Below, piece after piece: positions 24,348 to 33,031 of a DNA stretch of 64,000 nt; the stretch's first letter is position 1; every line of letters starts with the position of its first letter. Below the pieces are notes generated by a model. That model ran no database searches and had not been told where the DNA came from. It saw nothing but the letters and a program-made list of their open reading frames with translations. Made by a program: the position numbers and the translations under genes. Source of the stretch: Mycolicibacterium mageritense (GTDB lineage: Bacteria > Actinomycetota > Actinomycetes > Mycobacteriales > Mycobacteriaceae); assembly GCF_010727475.1 (NCBI RefSeq), contig NZ_AP022567.1, positions 4,154,001-4,218,000 of the forward strand. Direction: 5' to 3'.

Positions 24348-25892
24348 TCAGCGCTCATCCCCATGGCTCTGACCCGCCAAGGCCACCGGCTGCGACGGTG
24401 GAGTCGTGGCGGCGCGCTTGCGAAACCGCTTCACCAGCGGCCACAACAGCACCACGGTGAGGACGACGTAGATGCTCACGCACAGCGGGCTGGACAGCAG
24501 GGTCCAGAAGTCGCCGTCGCTGATCTGTAGCGCCCGCCGCAACTGCAGTTCGGCTCGCGGTCCCAGGATGACCCCGACGACCAGCGGCAGCACCGGCAGT
24601 CCGTACTTGCGCATGACAAAGCCCAGCACGCCGATGACGGCCAGGAACACGATGTCGAGCGGTTGCGCGTTGACCGAATACGTGCCCAGTACCGCGAAGA
24701 ACACGACGCCGGCGTACAGGTACGGGCGGGGAATCCGAAGCAGCTTCGCCCACATGGGCGCCAAGGGCAGGTTGATGATCAGGAGCAGGACATTGCCGAT
24801 GAACAGGCTGGCGATCAGCGCCCAGACCAGATCGCTGTGGCTCTCCAGCAGTTGGGGCCCCGGTTGGATTCCGTAGGTGGTGAAGGCGGCGAGAATGACG
24901 GCCGTCGTGGCACTCGTCGGGAGCCCCAGCGTCAGCATCGATGTCACGGACCCGGCGGCCGCGGCATTGTTCGCCGCTTCGGGGCCCGCGACTCCCTCGA
25001 TGGCACCCTTGCCGAACTCTTCTGGATGTCGCGTCAACTTGCGTTCGGTCGCGTAGGACAGGAATGTCGGGATCTCGGCACCGCCGGCCGGAATTGCCCC
25101 GAACGGATAGCCCAGCACCGTCCCGCGCAGCCAGGGCCGCCATGACCGGGACAGGTCGGCACGGCTGAGCCAAGGACGCCCGACGGGGATGGGCTTGTCG
25201 GGCTCGGTGCGGATGCGCGACGCAACCCAGAGCGCCTCCCCGATTGCGAAGACCGCGACCGCGACCAGCACGACATCGAGTCCGTCGACCAGTGCGGGCA
25301 GTCCGAAGGTGAGCCGCTGCTGGCCGGTCTGGGTGTCCAGCCCGACCATGCCGATCAGCAGTCCGACGCCGAGGGCCGCGAATCCGCGGATACGCGATGT
25401 CCCGAGCACGGCGGTGACCGCCACGAATGCCATGACCATCACGGCGAAATACTCGGGCGCACCCATGCTGAGCGCGAGCTTGACCACCGGAGTGGCCAGT
25501 GCCACGAGGAGCAGACTGCCGATCGTTCCCGCGATGAACGAGCCGATCGCCGCCGTCGCGAGGGCTTGCGGGGCGCGACCGTTCTTCGCCATCAGGTGAC
25601 CTTCGATCGCGGTCACCACCGTCGAACTCTCACCCGGCGTCCTCAGCAGAATCGAGGTGGTCGATCCGCCGTAAGCCCCGCCGTAGTAGATCCCGGCGAA
25701 CATGATGAACGCGCTCGTCGGTTCGAGGGCGAACGTCAACGGAAGAAGCAGTGCCACCGTGAGCGAGGTGCCAAGGCCCGGAAGAACTCCGACGGCTGTG
25801 CCGAGGAGCACGCCGAGTGCCGCGTACATGAGATTCGTCGGCGTCAACGCGACGGCGAACCCCTCCGCCAACAGGTGCCAGGTCTCGATCAC
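24348..25892 (-). CDS. tctA: Tripartite tricarboxylate transporter, large membrane subunit TctA
   Basis: A 514-aa polytopic protein with about 11-12 helices. Signature blocks of TctA are present: GVLLGTAVGVLPGLGTSLTVALLLP, MFAGIYYGGAYGGSTTSILL and GKGAIEGVAGPEAANNAAAAGS. With TctB it forms the membrane channel that takes substrate from the periplasmic binding protein TctC using the ion gradient. Its start overlaps the tctB stop (ATGA). The order on the minus strand is lysR-tctC-tctB-tctA. Known substrates of the family are citrate, tricarballylate, tartrate, terephthalate and similar acids. Confidence 0.93.
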   Translation of the reverse strand: MIETWHLLAEGFAVALTPTNLMYAALGVLLGTAVGVLPGLGTSLTVALLLPLTFALEPTSAFIMFAGIYYGGAYGGSTTSILLRTPGESSTVVTAIEGHLMAKNGRAPQALATAAIGSFIAGTIGSLLLVALATPVVKLALSMGAPEYFAVMVMAFVAVTAVLGTSRIRGFAALGVGLLIGMVGLDTQTGQQRLTFGLPALVDGLDVVLVAVAVFAIGEALWVASRIRTEPDKPIPVGRPWLSRADLSRSWRPWLRGTVLGYPFGAIPAGGAEIPTFLSYATERKLTRHPEEFGKGAIEGVAGPEAANNAAAAGSVTSMLTLGLPTSATTAVILAAFTTYGIQPGPQLLESHSDLVWALIASLFIGNVLLLIINLPLAPMWAKLLRIPRPYLYAGVVFFAVLGTYSVNAQPLDIVFLAVIGVLGFVMRKYGLPVLPLVVGVILGPRAELQLRRALQISDGDFWTLLSSPLCVSIYVVLTVVLLWPLVKRFRKRAATTPPSQPVALAGQSHGDER

Positions 25893-26377
25893 AGGATGCC
25901 CTCCAGCACACCGGCCGGGAGATTGATCCCGAGCACGCTATAGAAGAAGTAGAAGGATCCGAGCGCCATCACCGTCGACACCACGAGATCACGAATGTGC
26001 TTGCGGCTGCCGAACGCATACACGCACAGGTAGAACATCGCGCCGCCGGCCAAGACCCAGCCGAGTGGTTCGACGGCCACCGCGACCAGCAGCACGGCGC
26101 CGAGGATCACTGCCCACGTCACCCAGTCGGAGCGATCCTCGACGCTGCCTTCCTCGGGTTCGCCCTGCCCGCCGCGAAGCAGATCGACGGCGATGCCGAC
26201 GGCGCAGGCCAGCAGCATGCAGCCGACCATGATGGGAAAAGCACTGGGCCCCAAGGGGCCTCGTTCCATGGCCTGCTTCGGCGCGGTCAGCGTGTCCCAC
26301 AGCAGCAGTGCGGCCAAGCCGGCCAGGACGCCGACCACCAGAAACTCCGACGGTCGGCGCACACGAGCGAACATCAT
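25889..26377 (-). CDS. tctB: Tripartite tricarboxylate transporter, small membrane subunit TctB
   Basis: A 162-aa protein with four hydrophobic helices (VVGVLAGLAALLLWDTL, FPIMVGCMLLACAVGIAVDL, VTWAVILGAVLLVAVAV, VVSTVMALGSFYFFYSVLGI) and a charged loop GGQGEPEEGSVEDRSD. Size, topology and place between tctC and tctA, with ATGA overlaps at both ends, identify it as TctB. Sequence conservation in this family is low, so the call rests mostly on context. Confidence 0.9.
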   Translation of the reverse strand: MMFARVRRPSEFLVVGVLAGLAALLLWDTLTAPKQAMERGPLGPSAFPIMVGCMLLACAVGIAVDLLRGGQGEPEEGSVEDRSDWVTWAVILGAVLLVAVAVEPLGWVLAGGAMFYLCVYAFGSRKHIRDLVVSTVMALGSFYFFYSVLGINLPAGVLEGIL

Positions 26378-27360
26378 CGCAGCCCGGCCTCGGCGAGAAC
26401 CGTCTCAACCGTCGTCTGTTGTTGGTCGATGAACGTGGCGAACTCGTCTCCGGCGAGATAGGCATCGAGCTGACCGTTGAGTTGCAGGCGTTCCCTCCAC
26501 GCCGGCGAGGAATGAAGCTTCTCGAACGCGGCGACGATCGCCGTGCGCTGTTCGTCGCTGATGTCCGGCGGGGCGACGAAACCGCGCCAGTTGGTGAAGA
26601 CCAGATCGACGCCCTGCTCCTTGATCGTTGGCGCGTCGACCTTTTCGAGGCGCTTCTCGCCGGACACCGCGAGAATTCTGATCTGGCCGGAATCGACCTG
26701 TTCGGCCCACTCGGCGTAGCCGGACGCGGTGAACTGAACCCTGCCGCCGAGAATCGCGGGCAGCAGCTCGCCGCCACCGTCGTAGGTCACGAAGTTGACG
26801 GTGCGCGGGTTGATGCCCACAGCCTTGGCCAGCAGCATGACCTGCTGGTAATCCGGCCCGCCGATGGCGCCGCCACCCGCGGTGACTTTTGCGGGGTCGG
26901 CCTTCCACGCCCGGATGAGGTCGTCGAGCGTCCGGTACGGCGACGCGGCGTCGACGGCGATGATCATCGGTTCTTCGAGAACCCGGGCGATCGGGGTGAC
27001 CTGGTCGAGGGTGACGGGTGATTCGTTGGTGATCACCGCGCCCAATACAGCCAGACCCGTCGTCATCACCGTTTCGCCGTCGCCGGCCCTGTTGACGAGA
27101 TCCTGCAGTGCGACCGTGCCGCCGGCGCCGGGCTTGTTCATCACCCGGACGCCGGGCGCGATCTTGTCCGTCTGGAGCACGGCGGCGATCTGGCGCGCCA
27201 TGGTGTCGTACCCGCCGCCGGGGGAGTTCCCGACAACGATCTCAAGATTGTCGACCCCGGCCTGAGCAGACCCGGTGTGGCCGGTGGCACCGCATGCCGC
27301 ACTCATCACCGCGACGCAACTCAGGGCCGCCGCGACAACAAGGGGCCTGAACTTTCGCAT
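26374..27360 (-). CDS. tctC: Tripartite tricarboxylate transporter substrate-binding lipoprotein TctC
   Basis: A 328-aa extracytoplasmic solute receptor of the Bug/TctC family. Start at ATG 27360 (MRKFRPLVVAAALSCVAVMS) with GGGAGG upstream; an upstream in-frame ATG has no signal-like sequence. The lipobox is SAAC. Family blocks: NSPGGGYDTMARQIA, VMNKPGAGGTVALQDLV, GGGAIGGPDYQQVMLLAKA and TNWRGFVAPPDISDE. It binds a carboxylate and delivers it to TctAB. It lies directly downstream of lysR, and the 124-nt spacer has a motif shared with the lysR/dehydrogenase promoter. Confidence 0.93.
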   Translation of the reverse strand: MRKFRPLVVAAALSCVAVMSAACGATGHTGSAQAGVDNLEIVVGNSPGGGYDTMARQIAAVLQTDKIAPGVRVMNKPGAGGTVALQDLVNRAGDGETVMTTGLAVLGAVITNESPVTLDQVTPIARVLEEPMIIAVDAASPYRTLDDLIRAWKADPAKVTAGGGAIGGPDYQQVMLLAKAVGINPRTVNFVTYDGGGELLPAILGGRVQFTASGYAEWAEQVDSGQIRILAVSGEKRLEKVDAPTIKEQGVDLVFTNWRGFVAPPDISDEQRTAIVAAFEKLHSSPAWRERLQLNGQLDAYLAGDEFATFIDQQQTTVETVLAEAGLR

Positions 27361-27463
27361 TGCAACCTCCCGCGTTGGGGCGGAAGCCGTCGCAGCTCCG
27401 CCGTTGGAGAAGGCCAGAGTGACACGGAACACTCTTTGAAGACCAGCGCGGGTTCATTCACTT

Positions 27464-27488
27464 ATCGTGAAGGACTGCTTAAAGCTAT
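27464..27488. promoter_or_regulatory. Possible LysR binding site upstream of tctC
   Basis: On the plus strand this reads TTATCGTGAAGG then CTGCTTAAAGCTATC. CTGCTTAA followed by CTATC also occurs at 28406-28418 upstream of the divergent dehydrogenase, and TATC next to TGAAG occurs at both. The site overlaps the 3' end of lysR. Confidence 0.4.
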
Positions 27489-28390
27489 CCGGGCCGTCCC
27501 GCGGCAACGCTGCGCATCGCCGACAGCATCGCCTGATGGGAGGGGCTGAGCGCCCTTCCGGCCGAATGGGCCGTGCTGATCCTGCGCGCGGGAACGTCGG
27601 GCCTGAGCCGGCGGACAACCAGGTCGTCCCGTAACGGTTGAGTTGCCAGCGCGGGGCACATGGCGATCCCGAATCCGGCTGCGACCATCGCCTGCAGTTC
27701 TGGGTAGTCGTTCGTCTCGGCGGCGATGTTGGGTACGAAACCATTTGCGCGAGCGCACCGTTCAAGGACATCCGTGGTGGGATGGTTCGCGCGTACCACC
27801 CAGGTCTCGGACGTGAGCCCGGCCGGGTCGACGTCGGTGCGCGCGGCCATGGGGTGCGTGGCCGGCAGCAGCAGGATCGTCGGATCCAGCATCAGCTCCT
27901 CGGTGGTGATCGCGGCGTCCTCTGCGCGATTCCACGGGTAGTCCCAGGCCAGGCCGAGGTCGATTTCACCACTGATCAACAGTTCGCGCAGCGGTGCGTT
28001 GCGGCTGCTCCGCACTTCAACCGCCACGCCGGGGTGACGCGAGCGGAACCGGGTGATCACCGACGGCAGCAGCGACGCGGCGAACGTGGGGAAGACCCCG
28101 ATCCGCAGCGTCCCCGCGCGCAGGCCCGCCAGGTCGTCGAGGTCGTTCTCCAATCCGCGCAACTGGCCTGAAATGGCTTCTGCGCGAGCGACAACCGCCC
28201 GGCCCGCCTCCGTCAGCGTCACTCCGCGCGCGTGCCGATCGACCATCGGCGTGCGCAGTTCCGACTCGAGGCGCCGAATCTGCTGCGAGACCGCCGACGG
28301 CGTGTAGGACAGCTCCTCGGCGGCCGCGGTCATGGAACCGTGCTTGGCCACCGCGGCCAGCACGGCCAACCGTTCGAGGTCGAACTTCAT
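27485..28390 (-). CDS. LysR-family transcriptional regulator
   Basis: A 301-aa LTTR of normal length. N-terminal HTH: FDLERLAVLAAVAKHGSMTAAAEELSYTPSAVSQQIRRLE, followed by the linker helix; the effector domain starts near residue 92 (GTLRIGVFPTFAASLLPSVI). It lies between tctCBA, on its own strand and just downstream, and a divergent malate/lactate dehydrogenase-aldolase pair, so it most likely controls both in response to the imported carboxylic acid. The 81-nt divergent spacer contains an ATCTAT-N4-ATAGAT palindrome. Confidence 0.9.
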   Translation of the reverse strand: MKFDLERLAVLAAVAKHGSMTAAAEELSYTPSAVSQQIRRLESELRTPMVDRHARGVTLTEAGRAVVARAEAISGQLRGLENDLDDLAGLRAGTLRIGVFPTFAASLLPSVITRFRSRHPGVAVEVRSSRNAPLRELLISGEIDLGLAWDYPWNRAEDAAITTEELMLDPTILLLPATHPMAARTDVDPAGLTSETWVVRANHPTTDVLERCARANGFVPNIAAETNDYPELQAMVAAGFGIAMCPALATQPLRDDLVVRRLRPDVPARRISTAHSAGRALSPSHQAMLSAMRSVAAGRPG

Positions 28391-28405
28391 CAGCCGATAG
28401 TAGCT

Positions 28406-28431
28406 CTGCTTAACTATCTATGAAGATAGAT
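28406..28431. promoter_or_regulatory. Probable LysR operator in divergent promoter
   Basis: CTGCTTAACTATC is followed by the palindrome ATCTAT (28416-28421), GAAG, ATAGAT (28426-28431). A T-N11-A type dyad between lysR and its divergent target is where LTTRs normally bind. Confidence 0.55.
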
Positions 28432-28471
28432 TTGCTTCTCTTAATGACGAAGTCATGCCAGATTTGGGCCC

Positions 28472-29524
28472 ATGACCACCTGCACCGTAGCTGTCGAGGA
28501 ACTCAGCGAGCTGGCCCGCTCGGCTCTGATCGGCGGGGGCGTTCCCGCCGACGATGCCGCCGATATCGCCGACGTCCTGATCGCCGCCGACCTGTTCGGT
28601 ATCCACACCCACGGTGTTCAGCGGATCCCGCAGTACCTGGACCGGGTGCGCCTCGGTGGCGTGAACCCTCGGCCCGACATCCGTACGGACGCCCCCGCAC
28701 CGGCTGTCCGACTTGTGGACGGCGACAACGGGATCGGGCCGCTCGTCGGGCGCCGGGCGCTCGGCGACGCGCTCGCCGCCGGTCGTCAGACCGGTGTCGG
28801 TGTCGCATTCGTCAAGGGCAGCAATCACTTCGGTCCGGTCATGCCCTACCTGTACGACGCCGCACAGCACGGGTTCGCCGCGGTCATCGCCAGTAACGCC
28901 ACCACCACCATTGCCCCGTGGGGCGGGAAGGCGACCAAACTCGGCAACAACCCGATGGGCTGGGGAATGCCCGCCGGCGACAACGATCCCATCCTCTTCG
29001 ACGTGGCGCTCAGTGTCGTCGCCCGCGCGAAGATCCGGGCGGCCGCCGCGGCCGGTACGAAAATTCCCACCACCTGGGCCACCGATGCCTCGGGCGTTCC
29101 GACCGATGATCCCGACGCGGCGCTGGCCGGCTTCCTTCAACCGATCGCCGGTCACAAGGGTTACGGACTGTCGGTGATGGTCGACTTGTTCGCCGGGGTG
29201 CTCAGTGGCGCTTCGTATCTGGACCGCGTCAGCTCATGGAGCAGCCACCCCGAAATACCGCAAGACCTCGGACACTTCTTCATCGTGATCGACACGGAGA
29301 CCATCTGCCCGGCAGACGAGCTGGACCGGCGCGTCACGGATTTCCGCGAGCGACTCCTGGCAACTCCTGCCGCGGACCCGTCGTCACCCGTGCGATTGCC
29401 GGGGCAGCTGGAACTGCAGAACCGGCGCAGACAGCAACGGGAGGGAGTCGACATCGCTGCCGCTGACCTCGACAAGCTCCGGCAACTCAGCGAACTTCGA
29501 GTCTCCGCAGGAGGAACCCAATGA
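28472..29524 (+). CDS. Malate/L-lactate (2-hydroxyacid) dehydrogenase, Ldh2 family
   Basis: A 350-aa NAD(P)-dependent oxidoreductase of the type-2 malate/L-lactate dehydrogenase family (also ureidoglycolate and sulfolactate dehydrogenases). Catalytic His lies in LFGIHTHGVQRIPQYLDR near residue 47; other family blocks are VKGSNHFGPVMPYL, IASNATTTIAPWGG, LGNNPMGWGMPAG and AGHKGYGLSVMVDLFAG. It is divergent from lysR and its stop overlaps the start of an RraA-type aldolase (ATGA). In this setting it likely oxidises an imported hydroxy-acid to the 2-oxo acid that the aldolase then cleaves or decarboxylates. Confidence 0.9.
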   Translation: MTTCTVAVEELSELARSALIGGGVPADDAADIADVLIAADLFGIHTHGVQRIPQYLDRVRLGGVNPRPDIRTDAPAPAVRLVDGDNGIGPLVGRRALGDALAAGRQTGVGVAFVKGSNHFGPVMPYLYDAAQHGFAAVIASNATTTIAPWGGKATKLGNNPMGWGMPAGDNDPILFDVALSVVARAKIRAAAAAGTKIPTTWATDASGVPTDDPDAALAGFLQPIAGHKGYGLSVMVDLFAGVLSGASYLDRVSSWSSHPEIPQDLGHFFIVIDTETICPADELDRRVTDFRERLLATPAADPSSPVRLPGQLELQNRRRQQREGVDIAAADLDKLRQLSELRVSAGGTQ

Positions 29525-29997
29525 GTACGTCCGACCTCTACGACGAGCACGGTGAGGCTCTCGAATCCTGCGACCTGCCGCTCCTGAATTACGGCGGTGT
29601 CCGCGAATTCTCCGGGGAGATCGTGACTTTCCGCTCCCGCGAAGACAACCTGATCCTCAAAGACCTGATCGCCGAGCCCGGCGAAGGACGGGTGATCGTG
29701 GTCGACACCGAGGGCGTCACGCGGTGCGCGATGCTCGGTGACAACATGGCGCTCACGGCGCACCGCAACGGATGGGCCGGTCTGGTGGTCAACGGCGCCG
29801 TTCGCGACGTCGAGGCACTGGCCGCCATCCCGATCGGCATCAAGGCGCTCGGGTCGAACCCACGGCGCAGTTACAAGGCCGGTGCCGGTGAGCGAAACGT
29901 CCCGGTCACGTTCGGCGGGGCCCTGTTCACCCCGGGTGAGATCCTGGTCAGCGACGCCGACGGGATCGTCGTCGGATCGGCCGCCCTCCTCGGCTGA
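29521..29997 (+). CDS. RraA-like 4-hydroxy-4-methyl-2-oxoglutarate aldolase/oxaloacetate decarboxylase
   Basis: A 158-aa protein of the RraA/HMG-aldolase family. Signature: TRCAMLGDNMALTAHRNGWAGLVVNGAVRDVEA (near 72-102), with the Asp, Arg and Asp that hold the divalent metal and 2-oxo acid, then IGIKALGSNPRRSYKAG. Length matches the catalytic class. Such enzymes cleave 4-hydroxy-4-methyl-2-oxoglutarate or decarboxylate oxaloacetate to pyruvate. Translationally coupled to the malate/lactate dehydrogenase (ATGA), which supplies a 2-oxo acid. The historical RNase E-inhibitor function is not implied here. Confidence 0.87.
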   Translation: MSTSDLYDEHGEALESCDLPLLNYGGVREFSGEIVTFRSREDNLILKDLIAEPGEGRVIVVDTEGVTRCAMLGDNMALTAHRNGWAGLVVNGAVRDVEALAAIPIGIKALGSNPRRSYKAGAGERNVPVTFGGALFTPGEILVSDADGIVVGSAALLG

Positions 29998-30064
29998 CTT
30001 TCACGCGACGCCACGGGCGCGCAAATCTGGGTGGATTGTCAGTGTGGCGTGCCAGGCTGGTGTG

Positions 30065-31096
30065 ATGGCGACGAAGCGAAGCTCGCCCCGACGTGCGGAC
30101 CTCGTGTTGTCGGGCGGCGGGGTCAAGGGCATCGGGCTGGTCGGGGCGGTCGGCGCCCTGCTCGACGCGGGGTACGAGGTCGAGCGGGTGTCGGGCACGT
30201 CGGCAGGATCGTTGGTCGGCGCGGTGGTGGCCGCGGCGGCCCAGCAGGGCTCGCTGACCAGCGACCAGGTGCGCGACATCGCGCTGAGCGTGCCGTACCG
30301 CAAGTTCCGCGACAGCGGGCCCATCGAGAGCATCCCGGTGCTCGGCACGGCATGGGGACTGCTGCGGGAAACCGGCGTGTACCGCGGTGATTTCGCCCAC
30401 GACTGGATCCGCGGTGAGCTGAAGAACCTGGGTGTCAACACGTTCGGCGACCTCGCCATCGACGATGACCATCTGCTGGCCGACCGGCGCTACCGCCTCG
30501 TGGTCACGGTCACCGACCTCACCACCGGGCAACTGGTCCGGCTGCCGTGGGACTACCGCCGTGTCTATGGGCTGGACCCCGACGAGCAGTCCGTCGCCGA
30601 CGCGGTGCGCGCGTCGATGGCGATCCCGTTCCTGTTCCAGCCTGTCACGCTGAAAGATGCTGCGGGCGAGGCGTCGACGCTCGTCGACGGTGGGGTGCTG
30701 TCGAACTTCCCGATCGACTCCTTCGACCGGCCCGACGGCCGGGAGCCGCGGTGGCCGACGTTCGGGGTGACGGTGGTGCCGTACCTGCCTGCACCGTCGG
30801 TCGAGCAGCTGATCCCCGGGCTCGGGCTTTTGAGCTGGCGTGGGCCATCGTTGTTGGAGAGCCTGCTGACCACCATGCTGGTCGGCCACGACCAGACGTA
30901 TCTCAGCCAGCCGTGGGTGAAAGTGCGTGCTATCCAGGTCGATTCGACCAACGTCGGCGTGCTCGACTTTGACATCGCCCGCGAGCAGGCCGAAGCGCTG
31001 TACGACAAGGGGTACGCGGCCGCGCGGCTGTTCCTGGAGACGTGGGACTGGCCCGCGTACCTGGAGCGGTTCCGGTCGGCGCACTTCGTGGGGTAG
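30065..31096 (+). CDS. Patatin-like phospholipase
   Basis: A 343-aa patatin-domain lipase, start ATG 30065. The oxyanion loop is VLSGGGVKGIGLVGAV (residues 16-31), the nucleophile elbow GTSAGS is near 47, and the second catalytic residue is Asp in LVDGGVLSNFPID near 215, so the Ser-Asp dyad is intact. No signal peptide or membrane anchor. These enzymes release fatty acids from phospholipids or other esters. It stands alone, 67 nt after the aldolase gene and 85 nt before the formylglycine-generating enzyme. Specificity unknown. Confidence 0.9.
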   Translation: MATKRSSPRRADLVLSGGGVKGIGLVGAVGALLDAGYEVERVSGTSAGSLVGAVVAAAAQQGSLTSDQVRDIALSVPYRKFRDSGPIESIPVLGTAWGLLRETGVYRGDFAHDWIRGELKNLGVNTFGDLAIDDDHLLADRRYRLVVTVTDLTTGQLVRLPWDYRRVYGLDPDEQSVADAVRASMAIPFLFQPVTLKDAAGEASTLVDGGVLSNFPIDSFDRPDGREPRWPTFGVTVVPYLPAPSVEQLIPGLGLLSWRGPSLLESLLTTMLVGHDQTYLSQPWVKVRAIQVDSTNVGVLDFDIAREQAEALYDKGYAAARLFLETWDWPAYLERFRSAHFVG

Positions 31097-31181
31097 GAAT
31101 CCTCCTTGGGATGCAGACTGATTCGCGTTGCGACGCGACTGCCGGGCTGCACGCGACGCGGACGCTGCTTACTCTGTGCGG

Positions 31182-32057
31182 ATGCTTACCGAACTGGTCG
31201 CCCTCCCCGGCGGCACCTACCGGATGGGATCACAGGACTTCTATCCGGAGGAATCTCCTGTATTGGAGGCGGTCGTCGCGCCCTTCTCGATCGAGCGGCA
31301 CCCGGTCACCAACGCCCAGTTCGCGGAGTTCGTGCTCGCCACGGGATATGTCACGGTCGCGGAGCGCCCACTCGATCCGCGGGCCTTTCCCGGTGTACCC
31401 GCAGATGAACTCGTTCCGGGGGCATTGGTCTTCCGGGCCACCGCGGGACCGGTTGACCTGCGCGATTGGCGGCAGTGGTGGACGTGGGCCCCCGGCGCCT
31501 GCTGGAAGCACCCGGAAGGATCCGGATCGACTATCGACGATCGGCTCGATCACCCGGTGGTCCAGGTCGCCTACCCCGACGCGGCGGCCTATGCGGCGTG
31601 GGCCGGTCGACGCCTTCCCACCGAGGCGCAGTGGGAGTACGCGGCCCGTGCCGGCTCCGAGTCGGCCTACGCGTGGGGCGACGACGTTCAGCCGGACGGT
31701 GAGCTCATGGCCAACACCTGGCAGGGCAAGTTCCCGTATCGAAACGATGGTGCGCGGGGATGGATCGGAACATCACCGGTTGGTACGTTCGCGCCGAACG
31801 GATTCGGCCTGATCGACATGATCGGCAACGTGTGGGAGTGGACCTCGACCCGGTACGCACCGCGGCACCGCGCCAGTCCTCAGGTGTCAGGCTGCTGCCC
31901 GGCGCCCGCAGGCGACCCGTCGGTGCACCAAACCCTCAAGGGCGGATCCCACCTGTGCGCGCCCGAATACTGCCACCGATACCGGCCGGCAGCCCGGTCG
32001 TCGCAGTCGCAGGACAGCGCGACCACGCACATCGGGTTTCGTTGCGTCGCCGACTGA
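31182..32057 (+). CDS. Formylglycine-generating enzyme (sulfatase-activating)
   Basis: A 291-aa FGE-sulfatase domain protein. Family blocks: LPGGTYRMGSQDFYPEESPV at the N-terminus, PVTNAQFAEFV, RRLPTEAQWEYAAR, GNVWEWTSTRY and the active-site segment GGSHLCAPEYCHRYRPAARS. The two Cys (about 259 and 264) that bind Cu(I) in aerobic FGE are both present, so it should oxidise the sulfatase Cys to C-alpha-formylglycine. A Cys-type sulfatase with a CTPTR motif is encoded 1 kb downstream past a GntR regulator, a direct enzyme-substrate link. It acts in the cytoplasm, and no signal peptide is seen. Confidence 0.93.
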   Translation: MLTELVALPGGTYRMGSQDFYPEESPVLEAVVAPFSIERHPVTNAQFAEFVLATGYVTVAERPLDPRAFPGVPADELVPGALVFRATAGPVDLRDWRQWWTWAPGACWKHPEGSGSTIDDRLDHPVVQVAYPDAAAYAAWAGRRLPTEAQWEYAARAGSESAYAWGDDVQPDGELMANTWQGKFPYRNDGARGWIGTSPVGTFAPNGFGLIDMIGNVWEWTSTRYAPRHRASPQVSGCCPAPAGDPSVHQTLKGGSHLCAPEYCHRYRPAARSSQSQDSATTHIGFRCVAD

Positions 32058-32108
32058 GGTGGCGGACTCGGCATCGATACGCCGTGCCGTAGCCGCTGGC
32101 CTAGCACT

Positions 32109-32119
32109 TTACGAAGTAA
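32109..32119. promoter_or_regulatory. Short palindrome, possible GntR operator
   Basis: TTACGAAGTAA, an 11-bp palindrome 59 nt before the GntR start, followed by a second GTAAC (32119-32132 region). Autoregulation by the GntR/HutC protein is likely but unproven. Confidence 0.35.
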
Positions 32120-32177
32120 CAGGTGGCGTAACACAGACCGTATCGCCACCACGTGCTGTCGGTGGCACAGTGAGGTC

Positions 32178-32981
32178 ATGGCCCGGCGACCGAACATCCC
32201 ACCGAAGGACTTCCCACGTCCTGCGCCCAGGGAATACGCCGGTACCCGTGCCGATGCGGCGCGTTGGGCGCGCGACGTCCTGCGTGGCCAGATCCTCGAC
32301 GGAGTCTATGGCGGGCTGGCTGCGGCACGCCCGTTGCTTCCACCCGAGAACGAACTCGCCGCCGAGTTCGGCGTGAGCCGCAACGCGATCCGCGAAGCAC
32401 TGGAACTGCTGCGCGGCGAAGGATTGATCACCCGGGTCCAAGGGGCGGGCACATTCGTCACCGGTGCCAAGCTGAGCCAGCGCATCGACCGGCTGGAAGG
32501 TCTGGCAGAGTCACTGGCCGGTCATCAACTGCCCGTGGAGAACACGGTGCTGTCGGTGCGGGAAGCGGTCGCCTCCCCGTTCGTCGCGGCCAAGCTCCAG
32601 CTCCCGGAGAACGCCCCGATCCTGTTCATCGAGCGGTTGCGCTCGGTCGGCGGCGTGCCGCTGTCGCTGGACACCACCTCACTGCGGATCGGCGCGATAC
32701 CCGTCGACGCCAACCTGGACAGTCAGGACGTCTTCGCCCTGATCGAACGCGAACTCGGCATGCGGCTCGGCTGGGCCGAGATGACCGTCGAGTCGGTTTC
32801 AGCGGATGCAAACACCGCTGAGCTTCTGCAAATCCGTTCCGGTGCACCGCTGTTACTGCTACACCGGTTGACCCACCTGGAAGACGGAACACCCTTCGAC
32901 TTCGAGACCGTGCGGTATCGCGGCGACCGGTGCTCGCTGATCACCACCGCCGCGCGGGAACCACACCAGCCGCCAAAGTAG
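32178..32981 (+). CDS. GntR-family regulator, HutC/UTRA type
   Basis: A 267-aa regulator. N-terminal winged HTH: ARDVLRGQILDGVYG, PLLPPENELAAEFGVSRNAIREALELLRGEGLI, VQGAGTFV. C-terminal UTRA ligand domain from about 115 (VENTVLSVREAVASPFVAAKL, PILFIERLRSVGGVPLSLDT, LLLLHRLTHLEDGTPFDFET). It sits between the FGE gene and the sulfatase on the same strand and is 50 nt from the sulfatase start, so it probably controls the sulfatase in response to a sulfated compound or its product. Confidence 0.87.
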   Translation: MARRPNIPPKDFPRPAPREYAGTRADAARWARDVLRGQILDGVYGGLAAARPLLPPENELAAEFGVSRNAIREALELLRGEGLITRVQGAGTFVTGAKLSQRIDRLEGLAESLAGHQLPVENTVLSVREAVASPFVAAKLQLPENAPILFIERLRSVGGVPLSLDTTSLRIGAIPVDANLDSQDVFALIERELGMRLGWAEMTVESVSADANTAELLQIRSGAPLLLLHRLTHLEDGTPFDFETVRYRGDRCSLITTAAREPHQPPK

Positions 32982-33031
32982 CCGGCGCTCGTTCGTTTCA
33001 CCCCCTTATCGACAAGAGAGGTAGTTCAGCC

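Noticed and set aside
29521..29997. RraA as regulator of RNase E
   Set aside because: The aldolase metal/substrate residues and coupling to a 2-hydroxyacid dehydrogenase favour the catabolic enzyme.
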